NCBI GenBank assembly: GCA_947088515.1 | Contig: CAMUHA010000102.1 | Coordinates: 1-11,685 of the forward strand | Reading direction: 5' to 3' | From: an uncultured bacterium | GTDB taxonomy: Bacteria; Bacillota; Clostridia; Lachnospirales; Lachnospiraceae | Length of the DNA stretch: 11,685 bases | In this document: positions 6,397-11,685 of the stretch, one piece after another | Numbering within the stretch: the first letter of the stretch is position 1 | Layout: each line of letters opens with the position of its first letter | Notes under the pieces: model-generated | What the model saw: the letters and a program-made list of their open reading frames with translations, nothing else | Database searches by the model: none | What the model was told of the DNA's origin: nothing | Translations under genes and position numbers: made by a program

Positions 6397-6639
6397 TTAT
6401 TCATCTTCAAAGATAGTTTCATTCATTTCAGGAAAATCTAATAACTCAGATACGGTCATGCCTAAGCCGATTGCCAGTTTATGGAGTGTTTTCAGTTTGG
6501 GATTCTTTGTTTTGCCGGACATAATATTTTCAACCGTAGATTGAGTAATCCCGGACAAAGTAGCCAACTTGTTTATAGTAATATTTTGTTCCTTACATAA
6601 TCTGGTAAGTCTCAAGATAATCACATCTGAATAAGTCAT
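6397..6639 (-). CDS. Xre-family helix-turn-helix repressor, copy 1
   Basis: 80 residues from ATG 6639, preceded by GGGAGAGG five bases upstream; an in-frame ATG at 6660 would add seven residues, but it lacks that site and breaks alignment with the second copy. The whole protein is one Xre/Cro domain: NKLATLSGITQSTVENIMSG is the helix-turn-helix, then LKTLHKLAIGLGMTVSELL, then an acidic tail ending FEDE. It binds DNA as a small repressor, presumably as a dimer. It is about 79% identical to the protein encoded just upstream (17 differences in 80). The differences fall mostly in the N-terminal helix and tail, while the start of the recognition region is unchanged, so both copies may read the same operators. 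Its own promoter region carries one operator-like site (6698-6715). Confidence 0.9.
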   Translation of the reverse strand: MTYSDVIILRLTRLCKEQNITINKLATLSGITQSTVENIMSGKTKNPKLKTLHKLAIGLGMTVSELLDFPEMNETIFEDE

Positions 6640-6671
6640 AAAGACCTCTCCCTGCTTCAAGAATTAAATAG

Positions 6672-6701
6672 AGTATACGGGGAATTTTTGCTCAAAGTTA
6701 A
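6672..6701 (-). promoter_or_regulatory. Promoter of Xre copy 1
   Basis: Reverse strand TTAACT (6696-6701) and TATACT (6672-6677), 18 bases apart. The -35 box overlaps the palindromic operator at 6698-6715. The layout copies that upstream of Xre copy 2. Confidence 0.5.
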
Positions 6702-6715
6702 TGGTATACCGTTAA
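6698..6715. promoter_or_regulatory. Operator O1, TTAATGGTATACCGTTAA
   Basis: An almost perfect 18-base palindrome (one mismatched pair) overlapping the -35 box of Xre copy 1. It matches the sites at 7024-7040 and 7065-7081, and is the most symmetrical of the four sites. Confidence 0.7.
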
Positions 6716-6722
6716 CGACTCG

Positions 6723-6965
6723 TTATTCATCATCAAACGCTATTTCATTCATCTCAGGAAAATCCAATAGCTGAGATACAGTCATATCTAAACCGATTGC
6801 CAGTTTATGGAGTGTTTTTAGTTTGGGATTTCTTGTTTTTCCTTTCATCAAATTATCTACCGTAGATTGTGTAATTCCAGATAATGTGGCTAATTTGTTC
6901 ACAGTGATATCCCGTTCGGCGCATAATGCCGTTAGTCTTTTGATAACAGCGTCAGAATATGTCAT
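6723..6965 (-). CDS. Xre-family helix-turn-helix repressor, copy 2
   Basis: 80 residues from ATG 6965, with AGGAGG six bases upstream. Same single-domain build as copy 1 (NKLATLSGITQSTVDNLMKG; TLHKLAIGLDMTVSQLL; acidic tail FDDE). It lies 83 bases upstream of copy 1 on the same strand and divergent from the membrane-protein gene that starts at 7094. Three operator-like sites lie in the 128-base divergent region, so autorepression and control of the divergent gene are expected, as in phage- or element-type immunity switches. Two near-identical repressors side by side, each with its own promoter and operator, point to a tandem duplication of the whole unit. Confidence 0.92.
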   Translation of the reverse strand: MTYSDAVIKRLTALCAERDITVNKLATLSGITQSTVDNLMKGKTRNPKLKTLHKLAIGLDMTVSQLLDFPEMNEIAFDDE

Positions 6966-6975
6966 GAAAATCCTC

Positions 6976-6992
6976 CTAACTTTGTACGGTTA
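6976..6992. promoter_or_regulatory. Operator O2 (CTAACTTTGTACGGTTA)
   Basis: Matches the TAACGGTATACGGTTA site at 13 of 16 positions. It lies at or just after the expected transcription start of Xre copy 2, a typical place for repressor feedback, and touches its ribosome site. Confidence 0.5.
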
Positions 6993-6997
6993 ATGAA

Positions 6998-7027
6998 AGT
7001 ATAGGATGTTTAAGGACACTATATTAA
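6998..7027 (-). promoter_or_regulatory. Promoter of Xre copy 2
   Basis: Reverse strand TTAATA (7022-7027), 18 bases, TATACT (6998-7003). The -35 box overlaps operator O3. Confidence 0.5.
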
Positions 7028-7040
7028 CGGTGTGCGGTTG
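7024..7040. promoter_or_regulatory. Operator O3 (TTAACGGTGTGCGGTTG)
   Basis: Differs from O4 at three of 17 positions, all A/G transitions. It overlaps the -35 boxes of both divergent promoters, so a bound repressor would block both. Confidence 0.65.
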
Positions 7041-7066
7041 ACTGCGTGGATAAAATGTGATAGATT
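7038..7066 (+). promoter_or_regulatory. Forward promoter for the membrane-protein gene
   Basis: TTGACT (7038-7043), 17 bases, TAGATT (7061-7066) with an extended -10 TG at 7058-7059. The -35 overlaps O3 and the -10 overlaps the start of O4, so the Xre proteins should repress it. Confidence 0.65.
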
Positions 7067-7081
7067 AACGGTATACGGTTA
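7065..7081. promoter_or_regulatory. Operator O4 (TTAACGGTATACGGTTA)
   Basis: Symmetrical at 14 of 16 core positions. It lies 41 bases from O3 (about four helical turns), which would let two dimers sit on the same face of the DNA. Confidence 0.65.
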
Positions 7082-7093
7082 TTCAATAAAGAA

Positions 7094-7927
7094 ATGGGGA
7101 GTGGGAATAGAGTGTGGGAAAGAATAAAGAAAAACTGGGATGCCTTTTGGATTGGAGATGAACACGATGATTCTAAGAAGCATCTAAGCCAGTCAGATAA
7201 GCGTTCCCTTTTATATGGCTATTTTATAATAGGAACTCTTACGGTTGCCTTCGTGATATTCCTTATCAAAATGAATGGCATCCGGATAAACCGCCGGAAT
7301 GATGAAGCTATGGAAGAACTTCTAAACATGGTTATATCTTACGTGGAATCTGCCACAGAGGATGAATATGATGAGATTGCCCAGACCATAAGGCACGATT
7401 TAGTATTTCACAAATATGAAAAGGATATAGAGAAATACATCCGATATATTCCGAACACATCTGAGAAATGTCGTGCCTGCAGGGGAATTTATCCGGCGCA
7501 AGCGGTTCTTGTCAGCTTAAATACCGGAGAATCCTATTCACTGGACTTATTTGAACAGGGAATAGAGCCAGAGGAATATCAGGGGAACACGCTGTTGACA
7601 TATGGCTATGATGAAATAAGCCAGACAAGCATCCACATTTCCAAAAGTCCGGGAGAAAACAAAGGTCTGGCAGAAATAGAACGAGGAAACGGGATTGTCA
7701 ACATCCATAGGATGAAAAGATTGTTTTGTGATGATTGTATCAGAGCTATGTTGGATACGGTTGAGCATCAGCTTATCGGAGAACCTGTCATATGCGATAC
7801 AAAGAAGAATACATTTTATCCCCTGGAAGATGAAAGCAAGGCGCAGATTGGAGATTATGCATTAGAAACAGAATATAAAGACGGAGATTACGAGATAGCA
7901 GTTAAGTCAGTCAATGAAACCGAGTGA
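7094..7927 (+). CDS. Single-pass membrane protein with two CxxC pairs, function unknown
   Basis: Up to 277 residues from ATG 7094, which has no clear ribosome site; GTG 7112 (271 residues, beginning MWERIKKNWDAFWIG), with GGGGAG 10 bases upstream, is an alternative start. A short charged N-terminus is followed by one membrane helix at about residues 38-58 (LLYGYFIIGTLTVAFVIFLI) and a roughly 215-residue hydrophilic domain. That domain has C126-x2-C129 (KCRACRG), C212-x2-C215 (FCDDC) and a lone C234. Two spaced CxxC pairs could hold one zinc ion or form disulfides; which one depends on membrane side, which the sequence does not settle. I do not recognise the family. Transcription is expected to be controlled by the divergent Xre repressors. 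The next gene overlaps its stop codon or starts 37 bases later, so the two form an operon. Confidence 0.8.
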   Translation: MGSGNRVWERIKKNWDAFWIGDEHDDSKKHLSQSDKRSLLYGYFIIGTLTVAFVIFLIKMNGIRINRRNDEAMEELLNMVISYVESATEDEYDEIAQTIRHDLVFHKYEKDIEKYIRYIPNTSEKCRACRGIYPAQAVLVSLNTGESYSLDLFEQGIEPEEYQGNTLLTYGYDEISQTSIHISKSPGENKGLAEIERGNGIVNIHRMKRLFCDDCIRAMLDTVEHQLIGEPVICDTKKNTFYPLEDESKAQIGDYALETEYKDGDYEIAVKSVNETE

Positions 7928-8367
7928 TCCAGGAATTGATAACAGGAAGGAGAACAAAGCAATATGGAGCCGAATTATATACAATTACCGCCAATGCCGT
8001 CCGATATGCCGCCGGAGCTCATAGAGGTTGTCTGGGGATTTGCCCGGAGGAAGAGCCAGAACGGAAAAAGTTTTTAGCTTTTATGCAGGAAGAAATGAAG
8101 GCTGGTACAGATAAAAGTGAAAAAGAAAAACTGCTAAGAATGATGGAGCGATCCGGCGGGGAAGCAAGCCCTTATGTCGAAGAGTTTCATTCCCTTATGC
8201 GGGAGTTAGTCGGAACGTTGGTGACACAGGCATGTGAAATGGCGGCGCTTGTTCTCCAATATTACTGCATTGATGAAAAATCCATAAAAGAAATATCGGA
8301 AATATTCCATGTGCCTGAGAACACGATAGAACTCATGGCACAATACTACGAAAGAAAAAAGAAATAA
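7924..8367 (+). CDS. Small protein with C-terminal sigma-region-4-like helix-turn-helix; 5' reading frame uncertain
   Basis: In one frame there are 147 residues from GTG 7924, overlapping the preceding stop by four bases. The C-terminus (CIDEKSIKEISEIFHVPENT) resembles the helix-turn-helix of sigma-70 region 4 or similar regulators; the middle is helical and rich in E, K and M. The 5' half is doubtful: GTG 7924 has no ribosome site, whereas AGGAAGGAG at 7944-7952 sits inside this frame and leads to ATG 7964 in another frame. That frame gives MEPNYIQLPPMPSDMPPELI and continues to a TAG at 8075-8077, within a run of five A and five T around 8065-8075. One missing base in that run would join the two frames into a protein of about 133 residues. 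I do not recognise the family. A terminator follows, so it ends the operon with the membrane protein. Confidence 0.6.
   Translation: MIQELITGRRTKQYGAELYTITANAVRYAAGAHRGCLGICPEEEPERKKFLAFMQEEMKAGTDKSEKEKLLRMMERSGGEASPYVEEFHSLMRELVGTLVTQACEMAALVLQYYCIDEKSIKEISEIFHVPENTIELMAQYYERKKK
7964..8077 (+). other. Alternative 5' reading frame of the preceding gene (37 codons), possibly its true N-terminus
   Basis: ATG 7964 follows a strong AGGAAGGAG sequence (spacing about 11 bases). The peptide is proline-rich and then amphipathic (PPELIEVVWGFARRK). It stops at a TAG directly after AAAAAGTTTTT. A -1 slip of the TTT codon preceding the stop would continue as LAFMQEEMKAG in the downstream frame. It may be a frameshift mutation, a programmed slip, a sequencing error, or chance. 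Confidence 0.4.
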
Positions 8368-8389
8368 TGTCATCTTTTCCACATGAAAG

Positions 8390-8426
8390 CGGCGAATCCT
8401 TGATACAGAAAGGGTTCGCCGTTTTT
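8390..8426 (+). terminator. Intrinsic terminator after the operon
   Basis: CGGCGAATCC (8390-8399) pairs with GGGTTCGCCG (8412-8421) with one G-U pair, followed directly by TTTTT. It lies 22 bases after the stop at 8367. Confidence 0.85.
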
Positions 8427-8726
8427 GCCATTTTCGTAGAATTATGAGTAACTGCAATGCGGTACTTGTAAGAGCAAGTATCATCCAAGGTTCCAGATTC
8501 CGCTTCCGCGCCATCCTCCACTCCGGACAGCTACTTGTTGGGGAGTGCCTTCCCCAAACCCTGCTTGTGAAAAAATCTACAGATTTTTGAATCCTTCACT
8601 GCATAAAATCCCCATCCGGTTACGAGAGCAAAATAAAAAGTGATTATAAATTTTTTATAAACTGTTTGTGTTTTGGTACCGCCAGCCTGCTATTAGTGAA
8701 AGGAGAAATTTTAGGAAAGAAAATTT
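8427..8726. other. Gene-free region upstream of mobC with inverted repeats: candidate origin of transfer
   Basis: About 300 bases without a credible gene. Inverted repeats seen: TACTTG-TAAGAG-CAAGTA (8463-8480), TTGGGGA-GTGCCT-TCCCCAA (8538-8557), AAAAATCT-AC-AGATTTTT (8571-8588), and TTATAAA-TTT-TTTATAA (8644-8660). In mobile elements with a MobC/MOBP-type relaxase, oriT normally lies just upstream of these genes and carries such repeats beside the nick site. The nick site cannot be fixed by eye. I see no convincing promoter for mobC. Confidence 0.45.
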
Positions 8727-8744
8727 TTGAAAGGAGTGACAACG

Positions 8745-9149
8745 ATGGCTATGAAAAAAATTTACAACACACCCCACCGGGGATGCATTGTCAAGGCAAG
8801 GCTGACCAAAGAAGAACGGCAGGACTTTGAGGAAAAATGCAGGACGCTTTCCATAAGCCAGTCCGAGTATCTTAGGCAGGCAATCTTTTCCGGCAAGGTA
8901 TCCACGACCATCAGGGTAACGGCAAACAATGAGGAAATGCTGACCGCAGTTTCAAATCTGGTGGCGCAGTACGGGAAGATTGGCAGCAACTTAAACCAGA
9001 TTGCCAGACATCTAAATGAATACGGCTTCCCTTACCGGGAACTTTCCGCAGAACTGGAAGGATGCGCCGCTGACCTTGCCGCCTTGAAATTTGAAGTGCT
9101 GAAAGTCATCGGGGAAGCCTATGGCAACGATAAAACATATCAGCTCTAA
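8745..9149 (+). CDS. mobC: MobC-family relaxosome accessory protein
   Basis: 134 residues from ATG 8745, with AAGGAG eight bases upstream; the in-frame TTG at 8727 lies before that site. The N-terminal part (IVKARLTKEERQDFEEKC, then ISQSEYLRQAIF) is a ribbon-helix-helix-like DNA-binding region. The middle carries the MobC signature NLVAQYGKIGSNLNQIARHL. MobC proteins bind near oriT, help open the strands and load the relaxase. Its last 29 bases overlap the relaxase start in another frame, which points to coupled translation and a fixed ratio of the two proteins. It closely resembles the accessory protein of Tn1549-type elements, from memory. Confidence 0.88.
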   Translation: MAMKKIYNTPHRGCIVKARLTKEERQDFEEKCRTLSISQSEYLRQAIFSGKVSTTIRVTANNEEMLTAVSNLVAQYGKIGSNLNQIARHLNEYGFPYRELSAELEGCAADLAALKFEVLKVIGEAYGNDKTYQL

Positions 9150-10737
9150 AAATGCCGATTACGGAGCAGCCGAACAATACCTGACCTTTGAGCATGACGA
9201 ATTTAACATGAAGCCAGTAAAGGATGAAGCCGGACGGATGGTTCCCCGTAAAGGTTACAAGATTGAGACTGTGAATTGCGGGGAGGAAGATTTTGTAATC
9301 TCCTGCCTGCAGGCGAATATGCAGTATAAAAAGAACAGCCAGCGGCAGGACATAAAGAGCCACCACTACATTATCAGTTTTGAGCACAGGGATGCCGACG
9401 ACAACGGTCTGACCGTAGAGAAAGCACAGAAATTGGGGATGGAGTATTGTAAGAAACATTTTCCCGGACATCAGGCCCTTGTCTGCACCCACCCGGACGG
9501 ACATAACCATTCCGGCAACATCCATGTACACATCGTCATCAATTCCCTGCGCATCCATGCAGTGGAGCGGAAAGCCTACATGGACAGGCCATGCGACACA
9601 CAGGAAGGCGCAAAGCATCGCTGTACCGCTTCTGCTATGCGGTATTTCCGGAGTGAAGTCATGGAGATGTGCCAGCGTGAGGGATTACATCAGATTGACC
9701 TGCTGAACGGCGGCAGGGAGAAGGTTACCGAGCGTGAGTATTGGGCAAAGAAACGTGGACATGCAGAGAAAGACATCCTGAATAAAAAAATGATTGCAGA
9801 CGGGGTTACGCCAAGACAGCCTAAGTTCGAGACGGAGAAAGAATTGCTGCGTCAGTCAATACGTTCAGCGCTTTCGGCGGCAGCATCCTTTGAGGATTTT
9901 TCCGCAAGGCTCATGCAGGATTATGGGATTGAAGTCAGGGAAAGCCGGGGGAGATTAAGCTACCTTACCCCGGACAGGACTAAGCCGGTCACTGCCCGGA
10001 AGCTGGGAACGGATTACGATAAGGCAGCGGTACTTTCTGTCCTTGCCGAAAATGCTTCCAGAGCCGCCAAAAAGGAGCAGGCCGGACAAAACCACAGGGA
10101 GAGCGTAATAGAACGCTTAAAACACCGGAAAACGTCTGGGACCGCACCGAATCAGGACAGTATACAGCGCATGGTTGATATCCCGGCAAAAATGGGCGAA
10201 GGCAAGGGCAAAGGATATGAATGGTGGGCGAAAGGCTTCAATCTCCAGCAGATGTCGCAGACGATGATTTATCTTGAAGAATGCGGCTTCTCCTGCCCGG
10301 AAGATGTAGACCATGCCATACAGGAATCGTCTGACAGGCAGAGGGCGCTTTCAAAGGAAATAAAATCTATGGAAAAGAAGATTGCCGACAATAAAGAGCT
10401 GATACGTCAGGCATCCGTCTACCGCAAGACCAAGCCGTCATATGACGGGCTGAAAAAGGTGAGAAAGCGGGAACGCTACGAGGAAGAGAACCGGGCAGAC
10501 CTTGCTTTATTTGCGGCGGCAGGACGGTATTTTCAGGAGCGGGGAATGACGAAGTTCCCTGACCTGGCAAAAATCAAGGCAGAGAACCAATCCCTGGTTT
10601 CCCGGAAAAATGCCATTTATAGCGAATACCTGGAGCGGAAAACAAAAACAGCGGAACTTCGCCGGGTGAAAACCAACCTGGACGCAATGCTGAGACAGGA
10701 ATATAAGCCGCAGAGACGGCAGGAACAAGAGCGATAG
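9121..10737 (+). CDS. Relaxase, MobA/VirD2-like (MOBP), Tn1549 type
   Basis: 538 residues from ATG 9121; GGGGAAG inside mobC serves as ribosome site. The N-terminal nuclease domain (about 1-220) has tyrosine candidates Y14 and Y20 in KNADYGAAEQYLTFEHDEF, and the metal-binding block H124-x-D126...H135-V-H137-IVIN, the classic three-histidine motif III. After a linker with RGRLSYLTPDRTKPVTARKLG (about 280-300), the C-terminal part is basic and helical, as in family members of similar length. The enzyme nicks one strand at oriT, remains attached to the 5' end through tyrosine, and guides the strand into the recipient. The opening and the block around SHHYIISFEHRDADDNGLTV are very close to the Tn1549 relaxase as I remember it, so the element is probably a member or relative of that family. 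The frame is intact. Confidence 0.94.
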   Translation: MATIKHISSKNADYGAAEQYLTFEHDEFNMKPVKDEAGRMVPRKGYKIETVNCGEEDFVISCLQANMQYKKNSQRQDIKSHHYIISFEHRDADDNGLTVEKAQKLGMEYCKKHFPGHQALVCTHPDGHNHSGNIHVHIVINSLRIHAVERKAYMDRPCDTQEGAKHRCTASAMRYFRSEVMEMCQREGLHQIDLLNGGREKVTEREYWAKKRGHAEKDILNKKMIADGVTPRQPKFETEKELLRQSIRSALSAAASFEDFSARLMQDYGIEVRESRGRLSYLTPDRTKPVTARKLGTDYDKAAVLSVLAENASRAAKKEQAGQNHRESVIERLKHRKTSGTAPNQDSIQRMVDIPAKMGEGKGKGYEWWAKGFNLQQMSQTMIYLEECGFSCPEDVDHAIQESSDRQRALSKEIKSMEKKIADNKELIRQASVYRKTKPSYDGLKKVRKRERYEEENRADLALFAAAGRYFQERGMTKFPDLAKIKAENQSLVSRKNAIYSEYLERKTKTAELRRVKTNLDAMLRQEYKPQRRQEQER

Positions 10738-10759
10738 AGAATGAAAAAAAGGAGGAACT

Positions 10760-11281
10760 ATGCAATTTACCAAGAGTGAACTTGAGATGATTTACAAGTA
10801 TGCATCCACGACAAAAGAAGATACGGTTAAGGCTATGAAAGAAGCATTATCCGCTATCGGGGATGAACTGACCTACATAATCATAAGGAACGCCGCAGAA
10901 AAGCTGGGGAAGCTGCCGGAGCCGGAATGCAGCCGTTTTATAGCAGACAATAAAGCGCATCACATAGAAAAGAGTGAACGTTCCGTCCTGCGGCGGCTTG
11001 CCGAAGCCAAGGAGCGGGTAAAACAGCCCGTCCTGCAGGGGCATGATTTGTCGGGGATCGAACGCTTCCAGAAAGATACCCGGCACATGGTCGTCTTTGA
11101 TGTGCTGAACAATGACAGCCCTGTCGGGTTTAAAGGGGAAAGATACCGTCTCTTCCTCTCTGACGCAGGATATAACATTGCAAGAGCCAGTGAAAAGCGA
11201 GGGGAGATGAAAATCAGGAACCATGCCGCAGTAGCCGCCGGAAAGCTGTACCCCGATAAAAAGGCTGAACATGACAGATAA
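10760..11281 (+). CDS. Conjugative-element protein with TTRAP-like N-terminus, function unknown
   Basis: 173 residues from ATG 10760, directly preceded by AAAAGGAGGAACT, an ideal ribosome site, 22 bases after the relaxase stop. The first 60 residues (FTKSELEMIYKYASTTKEDT, AMKEALSAIGDEL, AEKLGKLPEPEC) recall the short transposon-transfer-assisting (TTRAP) proteins of Tn1549-like elements. After a charged helix (ERSVLRRLAEAKERVKQ) comes a different part, residues about 100-170 (RHMVVFDVLNNDSPVGFKGE...RLFLSDAGYNIARA), which I do not recognise. It therefore looks like a fusion or a longer relative of a normally 60-80-residue protein. No membrane segment or signal peptide. The start of the replication gene overlaps its end by 11 bases. 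Confidence 0.7.
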   Translation: MQFTKSELEMIYKYASTTKEDTVKAMKEALSAIGDELTYIIIRNAAEKLGKLPEPECSRFIADNKAHHIEKSERSVLRRLAEAKERVKQPVLQGHDLSGIERFQKDTRHMVVFDVLNNDSPVGFKGERYRLFLSDAGYNIARASEKRGEMKIRNHAAVAAGKLYPDKKAEHDR

Positions 11282-11685
11282 TTGTTCCGGGAGGAAGTTC
11301 AGAAAGCAGGGAGAACCACAGGAAAATAAAAATAGAGTGGAAACAGAGGGGCAGGAAACCGGATATGTCTGGGCAGATACACATTTACCGCCTTATCTCC
11401 CCTATCCCCGGTTCCTGCTGAAAATGGATATCACACAGACAGCAAAGCTTTTGTATGCACTGCTCTTAGACCGCACTACTCTATCGCAGAAGAACGGATG
11501 GCAGGATGAATCCGGAAGGACATATATTATATTCCCGGTAACGGCGATAGCGGATGCATTGGATAAAAGCCCGTCAACCATAAAAGAAGCGTTGAACGAA
11601 TTAGACCGGGCAGGGCTTCTGGAACGGAGGCGGCAGGGATTCTCCACAGCAAACCGCCTGTATGTGAAGCTGCCGCCAGTAGTCC
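11271..11685 (+). CDS. Replication initiator protein A (RepA_N-like), N-terminal part; runs off the window
   Basis: An open frame from ATG 11271 to the end of the window (138 codons) with AAAAAGG upstream, overlapping the preceding gene by 11 bases. After a variable, charged start of about 45 residues, the conserved block begins: YPRFLLKMDITQTAKLLYAL, LLDRTTLSQKNGWQDESGRT, YIIFPVTAIADALDKSPSTI, KEALNELDRAGLLERRRQG. This is the winged-helix N-domain of RepA_N-family initiators, which bind origin repeats on low-copy plasmids and are common in Tn1549-like elements. On such elements it is thought to support transient autonomous replication after excision. The usual LLDR, NGW and DE-x-GR-x-YI-x-F spacing is intact. 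The C-terminal domain lies outside the window. Confidence 0.85.
   Translation, partial: MTDNCSGRKFRKQGEPQENKNRVETEGQETGYVWADTHLPPYLPYPRFLLKMDITQTAKLLYALLLDRTTLSQKNGWQDESGRTYIIFPVTAIADALDKSPSTIKEALNELDRAGLLERRRQGFSTANRLYVKLPPVV

Noticed and set aside
6268..6720. Left end or attachment site of the conjugative element
   Set aside because: No direct-repeat pair, integrase or clear junction is visible in this window, so no boundary can be assigned.
6397..6965. Toxin-antitoxin pair
   Set aside because: The two genes encode near-identical Xre proteins; neither looks like a toxin.
8444..8590. 48-codon open frame (MSNCNAVLVRASIIQGSRFR and onward) upstream of mobC
   Set aside because: No ribosome site before the ATG, and it runs straight through the inverted repeats of the candidate oriT, which better explain the sequence.

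Overview
The window looks like genomic DNA of a gut-type Clostridia, most likely Lachnospiraceae. Grounds: the overall gene style, a SpoIIID-like sporulation remnant, a Cache-type chemoreceptor, and a relaxosome that closely resembles the Tn1549 family of integrative conjugative elements as I remember it. No rRNA, tRNA, CRISPR array, integrase or insertion sequence was seen.

Region by region. (1) 1-212: end of a YczE/YitT-like membrane protein. (2) 247-3487: an apparent operon behind a good sigma-A-type promoter: a DEDDh exonuclease carrying a topoisomerase-type zinc finger, a 75-residue protein of unknown function, and DNA topoisomerase III. (3) 3488-3920: no gene, but about ten different perfect or near-perfect hairpins packed side by side between convergent genes. 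(4) 3921-6014: a reverse-strand methyl-accepting chemotaxis protein with its own promoter; its sensor domain carries residues spaced like the known amino-acid-binding dCache motif. (5) 6077-6267: a short SpoIIID-like gene (43 residues, about half the usual length) behind a sequence resembling a sigma-E promoter, followed by a strong bidirectional terminator. (6) 6397-7927: two tandem, about 79% identical Xre-type repressor genes on the reverse strand and a divergent membrane protein gene on the forward strand. Four near-identical operator-like sequences overlap their promoters, so this reads as an autoregulated switch. (7) 7924-8426: a small gene with a sigma-factor-like C-terminal helix-turn-helix and an ambiguous reading frame at its 5' half, then a terminator. 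(8) 8427-8744: gene-free, with several inverted repeats, the likely place of oriT. (9) 8745-11685: MobC, relaxase, a two-part protein with a TTRAP-like start, and the beginning of a RepA_N-type replication initiator that runs off the window.

Reading it together: the left half (to about 6.3 kb) appears chromosomal or older accessory DNA. From about 6.4 or 7 kb onward the window enters a conjugative element whose DNA-processing module (oriT candidate, MobC, relaxase, replication initiator) is read rightward. The operator cluster next to it may control part of the element. The element's exact end is not visible.
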